Assembly (NCBI RefSeq): GCF_038095555.1
Contig: NZ_CP124594.1
Span: 1-8,888 of the forward strand
Direction of reading: 5' to 3'
Length of the DNA stretch: 8,888 bases
DNA from: Macrococcoides psychrotolerans
Lineage (GTDB): Bacteria > Bacillota > Bacilli > Staphylococcales > Staphylococcaceae
Of this stretch, positions 1 through 4,231 are shown in pieces (position 1 is the first letter of the stretch; each line of letters opens with the position of its first letter). The notes below the pieces were generated by a model. That model did not search any database. It had not been told where the DNA came from and worked only from the letters and a program-made list of their open reading frames with translations. Made by a program: the position numbers and the translations under genes.

Positions 1-128
1 TGATGTGATGTATCGGTTCAGACTGCTCCCTATTCGGTCGCAGACATTCACACGATTATTGTAAATCCAAATGTCTCACTATTCGCTCGCATTTGAGATT
101 AACAACAGCCATCACATCACAAGAACAC

Positions 129-202
129 AAAACATTTATTGTACAATTGTTCTGTCACGATGTTTATATCAATTGTACCATAAATTGTACAAAAAATGTT
201 TT
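129..202. repeat. 20-bp inverted repeat with TTGTACAA cores
   Basis: The arms at 129-148 and 183-202 match at 19 of 20 positions and each contains ATTGTACAA. A further half copy, AATTGTACC, lies at 171-179 between them. The spaced palindromic TTGTACAA cores look like protein-binding half-sites, but no binding protein can be assigned. A related GTTGTACAATC occurs once more near 3559. Confidence 0.5.
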
Positions 203-287
203 GGTCAAGCAGTGCGAATGTATACATTTGCTTCGCAAAGTCTACTTCACCTCCTTGTAAGGGAAAGCTTTTCCCTTAACCCTTTCG

Positions 288-332
288 TTTTATATCATCG
301 TATATTTCTTCAAAATATACGATGATATAAAA
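288..332. repeat. Perfect 20-bp hairpin
   Basis: The arms at 288-307 and 313-332 are perfectly complementary with a 5-base loop (CTTCA). The stem is AT-rich, with a TTTT/AAAA base. It is followed within 8 bases by a second hairpin. It may be a terminator for leftward transcripts from the gene at 496-867 or part of a replication or transfer origin. Confidence 0.65.
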
Positions 333-339
333 TACAAAG

Positions 340-378
340 ATCCATACAAACATCATGTAATGTTTGTATGGATTTTTG
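340..378. terminator. Rho-independent terminator-like hairpin
   Basis: A perfect 14-bp stem (340-353 with 360-373, loop CATGTA) is followed on the + strand by TTTTTG, which fits an intrinsic terminator for rightward transcription. On the - strand the stem is followed by a less regular T-rich tract, so it may also stop leftward transcripts. No + strand gene ends here, so the orientation remains uncertain. Confidence 0.5.
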
Positions 379-391
379 TAGAAAAACTCTC

Positions 392-477
392 CGAATGGAT
401 TTGAATATGCTGACTCCTTTCGTCATCATAATCCAATCCATTCGATACAAAAGATACTGTATACCCGTATCTTTTGT
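392..477. repeat. Two adjacent inverted repeats
   Basis: CGAATGGATT (392-401) pairs with AATCCATTCG (435-444). Immediately after it, ACAAAAGATAC (447-457) pairs with GTATCTTTTGT (467-477). They sit just downstream of the stop of the leftward gene at 496-867, so they may fold in its 3' untranslated region. Neither has a clean T-run directly after it on the - strand. Confidence 0.5.
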
Positions 478-495
478 AAGACTGATTATCAAAGT

Positions 496-867
496 TTAGC
501 CCTTCGTTCTAAATTGTGATAACCAGTTCGTTAACCCCTTAAGATCACTCACGTGCCAGTAGCCTCTTGAATCGTCCATTGCATCCGCAATGCCATTCAG
601 CGCTTTCTTTAATTGATTCAGTTCTTCCTGAACTGCTTGAAATTTATTCGGATCAATCTCTGACTGATCTTTATGTGCAATCACATAATTCTGTTTGAAT
701 TCATCCAACGAGATGAATTTACCATTCTCTTTTCTTGGAAAGTCTTTACCAAAGACTTCTTTTAATGTCTGAAGTTCTTTCTTATCTTTTTCACGTTTTT
801 CTTTTAATAGTTGTTTCTTCTTTTCTTCTAATGCTTGTAGTTCCTTTTCGTAATCAATGTTTGTCAT
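496..867 (-). CDS. Small coiled-coil plasmid protein of unknown function
   Basis: A 123-residue, highly charged, cytoplasmic-looking protein with no signal peptide or membrane segment. Residues about 5-35 are Lys/Glu-rich and predicted helical or coiled-coil, followed by a stretch with FISLDEFKQNYVIAHKD. A second heptad-like region lies at about 75-95, and the aromatic tail contains GYWHVSDLKGLTNWLSQF. The start is well supported: AGGAGGAC lies about 8 bases before the ATG. A weak CATAAT -10 may lie near 901-906 on the - strand, but no good -35 is visible. It is transcribed away from the Fst-like toxin locus and, if the molecule is circular, toward the mob operon. I do not recognise the family; an accessory mobilization or replication role is only a guess from position. 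Confidence 0.75.
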   Translation of the reverse strand: MTNIDYEKELQALEEKKKQLLKEKREKDKKELQTLKEVFGKDFPRKENGKFISLDEFKQNYVIAHKDQSEIDPNKFQAVQEELNQLKKALNGIADAMDDSRGYWHVSDLKGLTNWLSQFRTKG

Positions 868-969
868 CGTATGTCCTCCTGATGTTTATCGTTATCCTTA
901 TTATGCCACTCATTTTTACACGATAAAAAGAATAAGGTAAGCCACCTAGAAGAAATTATAGTAATTCGA

Positions 970-975
970 TATAAT
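970..975 (+). promoter_or_regulatory. -10 element of the toxin RNAI promoter
   Basis: A perfect TATAAT lies 7 bases before the expected RNAI 5' end at about 982. The -35 position (about 947-952, TAGAAG) is poor. The call therefore rests on the -10 and on the RNAI fold starting just downstream. Confidence 0.4.
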
Positions 976-1029
976 GATTAAGCCGTCTTTACTTCCATAG
1001 GCGAGATCTTATGGAAGGAGGTGATCTCT

Positions 1030-1122
1030 GTGGAATTTCTACTTGTTAACGTTATTGCGCCATTGTATGTTGGCGTAGCACTTGCGTTGTTTTCTCACTG
1101 GTTAGATCAGCGTAAGTCGTAA
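1030..1122 (+). CDS. Fst-like type I toxin peptide
   Basis: A 30-residue peptide starting at GTG, with GGAGGTGAT at 1017-1025 as ribosome-binding site. The sequence has one hydrophobic helix (about residues 3-25) with the hallmarks of the Fst/Ldr family: a proline in the membrane segment (IAPLYVGVALAL), then HWLD and a polar, charged tail (QRKS). Family members insert in the membrane of the producing cell and kill plasmid-free segregants when the unstable antisense RNA is lost. Fst is 33 residues, so the size fits. It lies between 5' and 3' RNA structures and upstream of the bidirectional terminator, exactly as in par of pAD1. The gene is too short for most automatic gene calls. Recognition rests on the combined peptide pattern and RNA architecture. 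Confidence 0.85.
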   Translation: MEFLLVNVIAPLYVGVALALFSHWLDQRKS

Positions 1123-1138
1123 GACGGCATACCAGCAC

Positions 1139-1204
1139 CTAAAAAACCCCCTAACTGTTCCAGCAGTTAGGGGGTTCGGTGTTTCCATGGAATTTCTACT
1201 TGTT
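1139..1204 (-). ncRNA. RNAII: antisense antitoxin RNA
   Basis: A predicted leftward RNA of about 65 nucleotides. Its promoter at 1211-1239 places the start near 1204, inside the 19-bp repeat. Transcription ends at the terminator 1145-1176, followed on this strand by TTTTTT. The 5' part is complementary to the toxin start region through the repeat, and the terminator hairpin is complementary to the 3' end of RNAI. This matches Fst RNAII in size, orientation and pairing sites. Confidence 0.75.
1145..1176. terminator. Bidirectional terminator shared by RNAI and RNAII
   Basis: A perfect 13-bp stem pairs 1145-1157 with 1164-1176 around the loop TTCCAG, with a GC-rich CCCCC/GGGGG core. On the - strand it is followed by a strong TTTTTT tract (1141-1146). 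On the + strand the tail is weaker (TTCGGTGTTT). It probably ends both convergent RNAs, and the loop can start the RNAI-RNAII kissing interaction. Confidence 0.85.
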
Positions 1205-1210
1205 AAGATT

Positions 1211-1239
1211 ATTATATATCATTCAGTTTTCTTTGTAAA
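1211..1239 (-). promoter_or_regulatory. Promoter of antisense RNAII
   Basis: Read on the - strand, TTTACA (1234-1239) is separated by exactly 17 bases from TATAAT (1211-1216). This is a near-consensus sigma-A promoter, as expected for an antitoxin RNA that must be in excess. Its -35 begins one base after the stop codon of the LSm-like gene. Confidence 0.75.
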
Positions 1240-1240
1240 A

Positions 1241-1447
1241 CTAATCAATGACATAGACATACTTTACAGCATGTTTAAATATCGTAATTTCTCGTCCATC
1301 TTCTGTTTCAATGTAAATCTCATATTTCGCACCGAATAAATATGTTCCAGTCACAGCTTTGCCATCAAGGAAAACAACCTTAATCTTTTCACCTTTTTGA
1401 TGATAAAAACCATATTTTCTTTTTTCTTCTTTAATGTCTTCAGACAT
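1241..1447 (-). CDS. Hfq/LSm-like small protein
   Basis: A 68-residue protein with a charged N-terminal tail (residues 1-20) followed by one compact beta-rich domain. Residues about 21-50 (KIKVVFLDGKAVTGTYLF then AKYEIYIET) match the Sm1 pattern of Hfq: a hydrophobic strand, a glycine turn (FLDGK), TG, then a further strand ending in acidic residues. Residues about 54-66 (EITIFKHAVKYVYV) match Sm2, whose diagnostic YKHA is FKHA here. Hfq proteins form ring hexamers that bind AU-rich RNA. Size and motif order fit; membership is inferred by eye. GGGGTGAT lies 3 bases before the ATG. It sits directly against the antisense RNAII promoter and has no terminator of its own, so its mRNA should run to the RNAII terminator. 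Other small beta-barrel folds cannot be excluded. Confidence 0.65.
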   Translation of the reverse strand: MSEDIKEEKRKYGFYHQKGEKIKVVFLDGKAVTGTYLFGAKYEIYIETEDGREITIFKHAVKYVYVID

Positions 1448-1481
1448 TTAATCACCCCATATAAATTAACTACTTATTTTA

Positions 1482-1511
1482 ATTATAACGAATAATTGAA
1501 TTTAAGAGTAA
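1482..1511 (-). promoter_or_regulatory. Candidate promoter of the LSm-like gene
   Basis: On the - strand, TTACTC (1506-1511) is followed after 18 bases by a perfect TATAAT (1482-1487), about 35 bases before the start codon. The -35 is moderate. A separate TATAAT on the + strand at 1531-1536 has no good -35. Confidence 0.5.
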
Positions 1512-1560
1512 TTTAAAAGGATAAAGATGTTATAATTTTAGATGGATAAGAGTATATAAA

Positions 1561-1705
1561 GGTACATAAGCTATCTACATAATATATCCGGTGAATAGTA
1601 AATAGCCTAAGTGGTTAATGGTAGGTAATTATTATTATATAGCACATAATAAGTGCATAACTAATGTTGATTTTTATGTACATAGATGTACTTAGCACTG
1701 CATAA
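1561..1705. repeat. GTACATAA-like repeat array, candidate par centromere
   Basis: Seven degenerate copies of a GTACATAA motif lie upstream of par: GTACATAA (1562-1569), CTACATAA (1575-1582), GCACATAA (1642-1649), GTGCATAA (1653-1660), GTACATAG (1678-1685), GTACTTAG (1688-1695) and CTGCATAA (1698-1705). All have the same orientation. The pSK1 Par protein acts at a site upstream of its own gene, so these are the natural candidates for Par binding, for both segregation and autoregulation. Spacing is irregular, with a gap between the second and third copies. Confidence 0.6.
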
Positions 1706-1723
1706 TTGAAATGGAGTAGTTAA

Positions 1724-2278
1724 ATGATGAATTATACAGTTAAACAATTAGCAGATAAGTTGGAAGTTACTAAAGCAACTATCACAAATAATGCGAAAGC
1801 GTTAGATTTAGAATTAAAAAAAATAGATAATGTGATACAAATTGATGATAAACAGGCAGTTTTAATCTCTCAGCGTATAAATAAGAACAAACAAGCAAAT
1901 AGTATGATTAATAAGAATCCAGAAGATGTTAGTGTATCAGGTAGTCAAACAGAAGAAAAAGATTCTAGAAATGATGATTTGGTCGAAATACTAAAACAAC
2001 AAATAGAAGATCTAAAAAAAGATAAAGATGAATATATTAATCAAGTTAATAATTTAAATGGTTTATTAAAACAGCAACAAACACTTTTATCCCAGCAACA
2101 ATCATTACAATTGCAGTCAAATGAAAAGATAAAAGCATTAGAGATAGAATTGAATGAGATTAAAGAAGATGTTATAGAAGCACAAACAGTGAATATAAAC
2201 GATAAAGTGTATAATGAACTAAAAAATAGCGATGATAGGAATAAAAAAGGATTTTTAAGCAAATGGTTTAAAAAATAG
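1724..2278 (+). CDS. par: pSK1-type single-protein plasmid partition protein
   Basis: A 184-residue protein with three parts: an N-terminal helix-turn-helix (about residues 5-26, YTVKQLADKLEVTKATITNN), a polar linker (about 55-85), and a long Gln/Leu/Lys-rich coiled coil (about 85-155). It ends in a conserved-looking basic amphipathic tail (KKGFLSKWFKK). This order is that of Par of staphylococcal plasmid pSK1, which stabilises inheritance without an ATPase partner. pSK1 Par is longer (about 245 residues), so this is a short-coil version. GGAG at 1713-1716 serves the ATG at 1724; a second ATG directly follows at 1727 and could be the true start. The repeat array upstream supports the role. 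The gene ends at a terminator shared with the opposing gene. Confidence 0.85.
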   Translation: MMNYTVKQLADKLEVTKATITNNAKALDLELKKIDNVIQIDDKQAVLISQRINKNKQANSMINKNPEDVSVSGSQTEEKDSRNDDLVEILKQQIEDLKKDKDEYINQVNNLNGLLKQQQTLLSQQQSLQLQSNEKIKALEIELNEIKEDVIEAQTVNINDKVYNELKNSDDRNKKGFLSKWFKK

Positions 2279-2371
2279 TTTTTATATAGGATTATAGGAG
2301 TGAAGATATTGGAATTGAAACACCAATTGGAAATATCAAAAAAATTTTCATCAATGTATTTATTATAATAA

Positions 2372-2410
2372 AAAATACAGAAGAAAACATACTGATGTAT
2401 TCTGTATTTT
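2372..2410. terminator. Bidirectional terminator between par and the secreted-protein gene
   Basis: AAAATACAGAA (2372-2382) pairs with TTCTGTATTTT (2400-2410). The stem is flanked by A-rich DNA on the left and T-rich DNA on the right, so it can stop the rightward par transcript and the leftward transcript. It overlaps the stop codon of the leftward gene. Confidence 0.7.
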
Positions 2411-3092
2411 AATTATCAATTCTTTTACTTTTAGAGTATAATCTTTCTTTCCAATAGACTTTCGGTAATTTACTGCCTATTATATAGGCTGCAATAGGTT
2501 TTAATAAATCTTTTGCAGCTGCTTTTGCAGTCGTTCCTGCAGCTATATTTCCTCCTGTTATCATTAAACCTATTAATAAAGTTGTATTATTAACATCATT
2601 TTCTAAAGAATGCTTTGTGGTTCTCACATATTTATAACCATCTACTGATCCTGCTGGTGGCCCTGCTGCTGCTCGAGATAAAATATTCTTTTCATCCGTA
2701 CTTGAGCTTAAGCGTCCGTCAATTTCAATATCATCTTTTCGTAATTGAGAAGGCTCTTCTATAACCACTTCAGTAGTTAATTTCTTATATGAAACAATAC
2801 CATTCTTCAAATTTGTTACTACAATTCTTTTATTAGCTGAATCTAATACCAATTTATAAGTATCATTTTTCTTTTCATCAGTTACTATATTATAATTAGT
2901 GCCGTATTTCACTTCTGAACCATCTTCCATAATAATCTTATCGTTTGTATATGTTATATTATCAACAGAAAAATTTTGACTTTTTACAGATTGTTATGCT
3001 TCAGCATTTGCTTTTAATGGGGATATAAAAGTAGAAGTTAATAAAGAAACTGCTACTGTGGTAGTAATTAATAAATTAGTCTTATTTGTCAC
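2409..3092 (-). pseudogene. Secreted bacteriocin-like protein interrupted by one stop codon
   Basis: The open frame from the ATG at 2930 (173 residues) is only the back part of a 227-codon gene. Its frame continues upstream without shifts to a GTG at 3092. Codons 1-32 encode a typical signal peptide (TNKTNLL, a hydrophobic core, then SPLKANAEA with an AxA cleavage site), and codon 33 is TAA (2994-2996). Reading continues in frame after it: QSVKSQNFSVDNITYTND, then DGSEVKYGTNYNIV. The C-terminal third has a Gly/Ala-rich hydrophobic segment (NTTLLIGLMITGGNIAAG) and the basic tail KVYWKERLYSKSKRIDN. This layout resembles large secreted bacteriocins of the geobacillin-26 type, a weak match from memory. 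AAGGAAG lies about 10 bases before the GTG, which overlaps the upstream gene by 11 bases. The internal ATG at 2930 has no ribosome-binding site, so the gene is probably inactive. Confidence 0.75.
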
Positions 3093-3297
3093 GGTTATCA
3101 TCTTCCTTCTTATAAATTTTTTCACCTAAAGTTGTAAAAATAATATACAGAATGATAGCAATTATTGGATTTAAAAAATAAATCCATAGAGGTCTATCCA
3201 CTCCTTCATGCATTGTACTTGCTAAATAATAATGAAAGATAAATAAAAAGCTAATAATAATTAGACTAGTCAAAATCTTATAAAATTTATAGGTCAT
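3082..3297 (-). CDS. Two-helix small membrane protein, possible immunity protein
   Basis: A 71-residue protein with two predicted membrane helices: about residues 7-28 (ILTSLIIISFLFIFHYYLA) and 38-60 (PLWIYFLNPIIAIILYIIF). They are joined by a short acidic/basic loop, and the tail is charged (EKIYKKEDDNRDK). The ATG at 3297 is chosen because GAGGTGAAAGT directly precedes it; an upstream in-frame ATG at 3324 has no such site. The stop codon overlaps the GTG of the secreted bacteriocin-like gene, indicating translational coupling. Small membrane proteins encoded beside secreted bacteriocins are often immunity or export helpers, which is inference from position only. It appears intact although its partner is broken. 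Confidence 0.65.
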   Translation of the reverse strand: MTYKFYKILTSLIIISFLFIFHYYLASTMHEGVDRPLWIYFLNPIIAIILYIIFTTLGEKIYKKEDDNRDK

Positions 3298-3301
3298 ACT
3301 T

Positions 3302-3400
3302 TCACCTCGCGATATTGATGACAATTTCCTTCGATGTTGAATAGATTACTTCACTATTCCTTTCTTTTTTCTTAGCCATTGAAATCTCACTTTCTTCCAT
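3302..3400 (-). CDS. Possible 32-residue peptide at the head of the bacteriocin-like operon
   Basis: An open frame encodes MEESEISMAKKKERNSEV, then IYSTSKEIVINIAR. Its stop codon overlaps the ribosome-binding site of the next gene (GCGAGGTGA), a common sign of coupling. The ribosome-binding site for the first ATG is poor; the second ATG (3379, giving 25 residues) has AGTGAG upstream. It is cytoplasmic-looking, with a basic N-terminus. I do not recognise it, and it may be a chance frame. Confidence 0.35.
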   Translation of the reverse strand: MEESEISMAKKKERNSEVIYSTSKEIVINIAR

Positions 3401-3697
3401 GACACTACTTTATTTTTAAATAATGGATATTTCTTTAGATAAAATTAAAGTAATTAGTATAATGTTTCATTATATTTATATTTTATCACCTCTATAATTT
3501 ATTTTTTTCAGTATACCGTAATAATTCTATTTATTACTGAATTTTTAAAAATTTAAGGTTGTACAATCATTCGCTTCATTCGTCTATTTAGTCTACAGCT
3601 ATAATAATCAATTAGAATTCTATTATTATACTTTTAATTGAATAGTGCGTCTCTTTAAAAATTCATGTAACATAATGGTAATTTTGTTTCATAATAA
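3401..3697. other. AT-rich intergenic region with weak signals
   Basis: No clear gene is seen. On the - strand there is a good ribosome-binding site (GAGGTGAT, near 3485-3492) about 15 bases before an 11-codon frame (3435-3470, MKHYTNYFNFI). A TATACT -10-like element lies near 3509-3515 on the - strand without a convincing -35. Inverted repeats are TTCAGTA/TACTGAA (3507-3513 with 3535-3541) and a 9-bp pair at 3600-3608 with 3622-3630. ATTTAAGGTT at 3551-3560 matches the arms of the inverted repeat at 4044-4109. The upstream promoter of the bacteriocin-like operon should lie here. Confidence 0.4.
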
Positions 3698-3735
3698 AAA
3701 AGACAAACTCACTTTTAGAATTGTGAGTTTGTCTT
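3698..3735 (-). terminator. Strong rho-independent terminator
   Basis: A perfect 13-bp stem pairs 3700-3712 (AAGACAAACTCAC) with 3723-3735 around a 10-base loop, followed on the - strand by TTTTTTATTAT. It lies 25 bases after the stop of the 67-residue gene and ends its transcript. Confidence 0.85.
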
Positions 3736-3759
3736 CAATCTGAGATCTCTCCAGATCTT

Positions 3760-3963
3760 TTAAAGTTTATTATCTCTCTCTGCCAATTGTTGCTCCAATA
3801 TTTCAATTCTTTTCTCAAGTTCTTTCTTCTGCAGTGCTTCTAATTCAATTCTACTTTTTGTTCTCTGCTTCATATTATTTAACAATCTTCTAATGAAAAG
3901 CCCTATTGTAATTGCAACCCAGATAATTATTAGACAAAAAACAATTAACCATATGATATCCAT
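3760..3963 (-). CDS. Small single-pass membrane protein with coiled-coil tail
   Basis: A 67-residue protein with one N-terminal membrane helix (about residues 3-25, IIWLIVFCLIIIWVAITIGLF), a basic stop-transfer stretch (RRLLNNMKQRTKSR), and a Leu/Glu/Lys coiled coil (about 40-67, ELEALQKKELEKRIEILEQQ). The basic stretch after the helix suggests an outside-N, inside-C topology. GAGG lies 9 bases before the ATG, and a sigma-A promoter and strong terminator bracket it, so it is a monocistronic transcription unit. The layout recalls small PspB-like proteins, but I see no specific match and assign no function. Confidence 0.7.
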   Translation of the reverse strand: MDIIWLIVFCLIIIWVAITIGLFIRRLLNNMKQRTKSRIELEALQKKELEKRIEILEQQLAERDNKL

Positions 3964-3991
3964 TGTATAAACCTCATTTTATTTTTTGTTC

Positions 3992-4021
3992 AATATATAC
4001 TTTTTTTTGTAACTTAGTCAA
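3992..4021 (-). promoter_or_regulatory. Promoter of the small membrane protein gene
   Basis: On the - strand, TTGACT (4016-4021) is followed after 18 bases by TATATT (3992-3997), about 30 bases before the start codon. Both hexamers are one mismatch from consensus. Confidence 0.6.
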
Positions 4022-4043
4022 ATAGAAATTACTTTTATATTAT

Positions 4044-4109
4044 TTACATTATTTAAGGTTTAAATATTGAAAAAAACATTTTACTATATTTAAACCTTAA
4101 ATAATGTAA
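4044..4109. repeat. Perfect 24-bp inverted repeat
   Basis: The arms at 4044-4067 and 4086-4109 are exactly complementary (core ATTTAAGGTTTAAA), with an 18-base A/T-rich loop. There is no T-run, so it does not look like a terminator. An overlapping pair TGTAAC/GTTACA lies at 4104-4111 with 4124-4131 (ATGTAACA and TGTTACAT). It lies between divergent promoters and beside a tyrosine recombinase gene, so a recombination site or protein-binding operator is the leading idea. Confidence 0.7.
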
Positions 4110-4132
4110 CACAATAGGAATTATGTTACATG

Positions 4133-4163
4133 ATAAATCCCGAAATCAAAGGGGTTTATTTTT
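4133..4163 (+). terminator. Terminator-like hairpin upstream of the recombinase
   Basis: ATAAATCCC (4133-4141) pairs with GGGGTTTAT (4151-4159), with one T-G wobble, followed by TTTTT on the + strand. No + strand gene ends here, so it could be an attenuator for, or insulator of, the recombinase gene about 70 bases downstream. Confidence 0.5.
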
Positions 4164-4168
4164 ATACC

Positions 4169-4216
4169 TGAAATAATGTATCATAACGATATGAAATAAT
4201 ACGTTATATGTATCAT
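4169..4216. repeat. Repeated motifs in front of the recombinase start
   Basis: TGAAATAAT occurs at 4169-4177 and 4192-4200, ATGTATCAT at 4176-4184 and 4208-4216, and ATAACG (4183-4188) is inverted as CGTTAT (4202-4207) with 13 bases between. This compact set could be the recombinase crossover site or an autoregulatory operator. It does not match the staphylococcal dif consensus as I recall it. Confidence 0.45.
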
Positions 4217-4231
4217 ATAGGAGTGATTTTG

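Larger units (their letters stand above)
1..495. other. Hairpin-rich non-coding region
   Basis: No convincing gene is seen in this 495-base stretch. It holds many inverted repeats: 1-10 with 110-119 (TGATGTGATG and its complement), 42-48 with 70-76, 129-148 with 183-202, a 12-bp palindrome at 217-228 (AATGTATACATT), TTTGC/GCAAA at 227-239, AAGGGAAA/TTTCCCTT at 259-277, and four hairpins between 288 and 477 listed separately. A direct repeat TATTCGsTCGCA occurs at 31-42 and 80-91. If the molecule is circular and closes at the window ends, this DNA lies directly upstream of mobC, where pC221-type plasmids carry oriT. That makes an oriT or single-strand origin role possible but unproven. Confidence 0.5.
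982..1180 (+). ncRNA. RNAI: Fst-type toxin mRNA with regulatory folds
   Basis: This is the predicted toxin transcript, running from about 982 to the shared terminator. Its first bases, GCCGTCTT (982-989), can pair with AAGACGGC (1121-1128) at the toxin stop codon, a long-range 5'-3' helix like that in RNAI of the pAD1 par locus. CTTCCATA pairs with TATGGAAG just before the ribosome-binding site. Alternatively, GAGATC near 993-998 can pair with GATCTC at 1023-1028, placing GGAGG in the loop. Such folds control toxin translation in known Fst systems. Ends are inferred, not measured. Confidence 0.6.
1031..1206. repeat. 19-bp direct repeat bracketing the toxin-antitoxin terminator
   Basis: TGGAATTTCTACTTGTTAA occurs exactly at 1031-1049, covering the toxin start codon and first codons, and at 1188-1206, at the RNAII 5' end. 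In the pAD1 par locus, direct repeats give divergently placed complementarity, so that RNAII pairs with the toxin translation initiation region as well as at the shared terminator. The same logic holds here, although here it is one longer exact repeat. Confidence 0.85.

Noticed and set aside
1..255. CRISPR array or IS element suggested by repeated CTATTCG and GTACAA motifs
   Set aside because: Repeats are too few, of unequal length and mostly inverted; there are no regular spacers, transposase or target duplications.
227..262. Strong ribosome-binding site (AAGGAGGTGA) on the - strand near 247-256
   Set aside because: The nearest suitable start (a TTG) gives only about 24 codons through the inverted repeats, with no protein-like character.
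71..325. 84-codon open frame on the + strand
   Set aside because: It runs through the dense inverted repeats, has no ribosome-binding site and an unprotein-like composition; a chance frame.
310..492. 60-codon open frame on the - strand
   Set aside because: It is made up almost wholly of hairpin arms downstream of the gene at 496-867 and lacks a ribosome-binding site.
735..926. 63-codon hydrophobic frame on the + strand
   Set aside because: It is the complement of a Lys/Glu-rich coiled-coil gene, which gives a false hydrophobic reading, and the real gene has a far better start.
2041..2262. 73-codon frame on the - strand opposite par
   Set aside because: It is a shadow of the par coiled coil with Phe/Ser/Cys-rich composition and no ribosome-binding site.
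2309..2368. 19-codon frame starting at TTG after AGGAGTG, just after par
   Set aside because: The ribosome-binding site is good, but the product is short, starts with TTG, ends just before a terminator and has no recognisable features.
4183..4207. A dif-type Xer site
   Set aside because: Spacing and inner bases do not match the dif pattern I know; kept only as a generic candidate recombination site.
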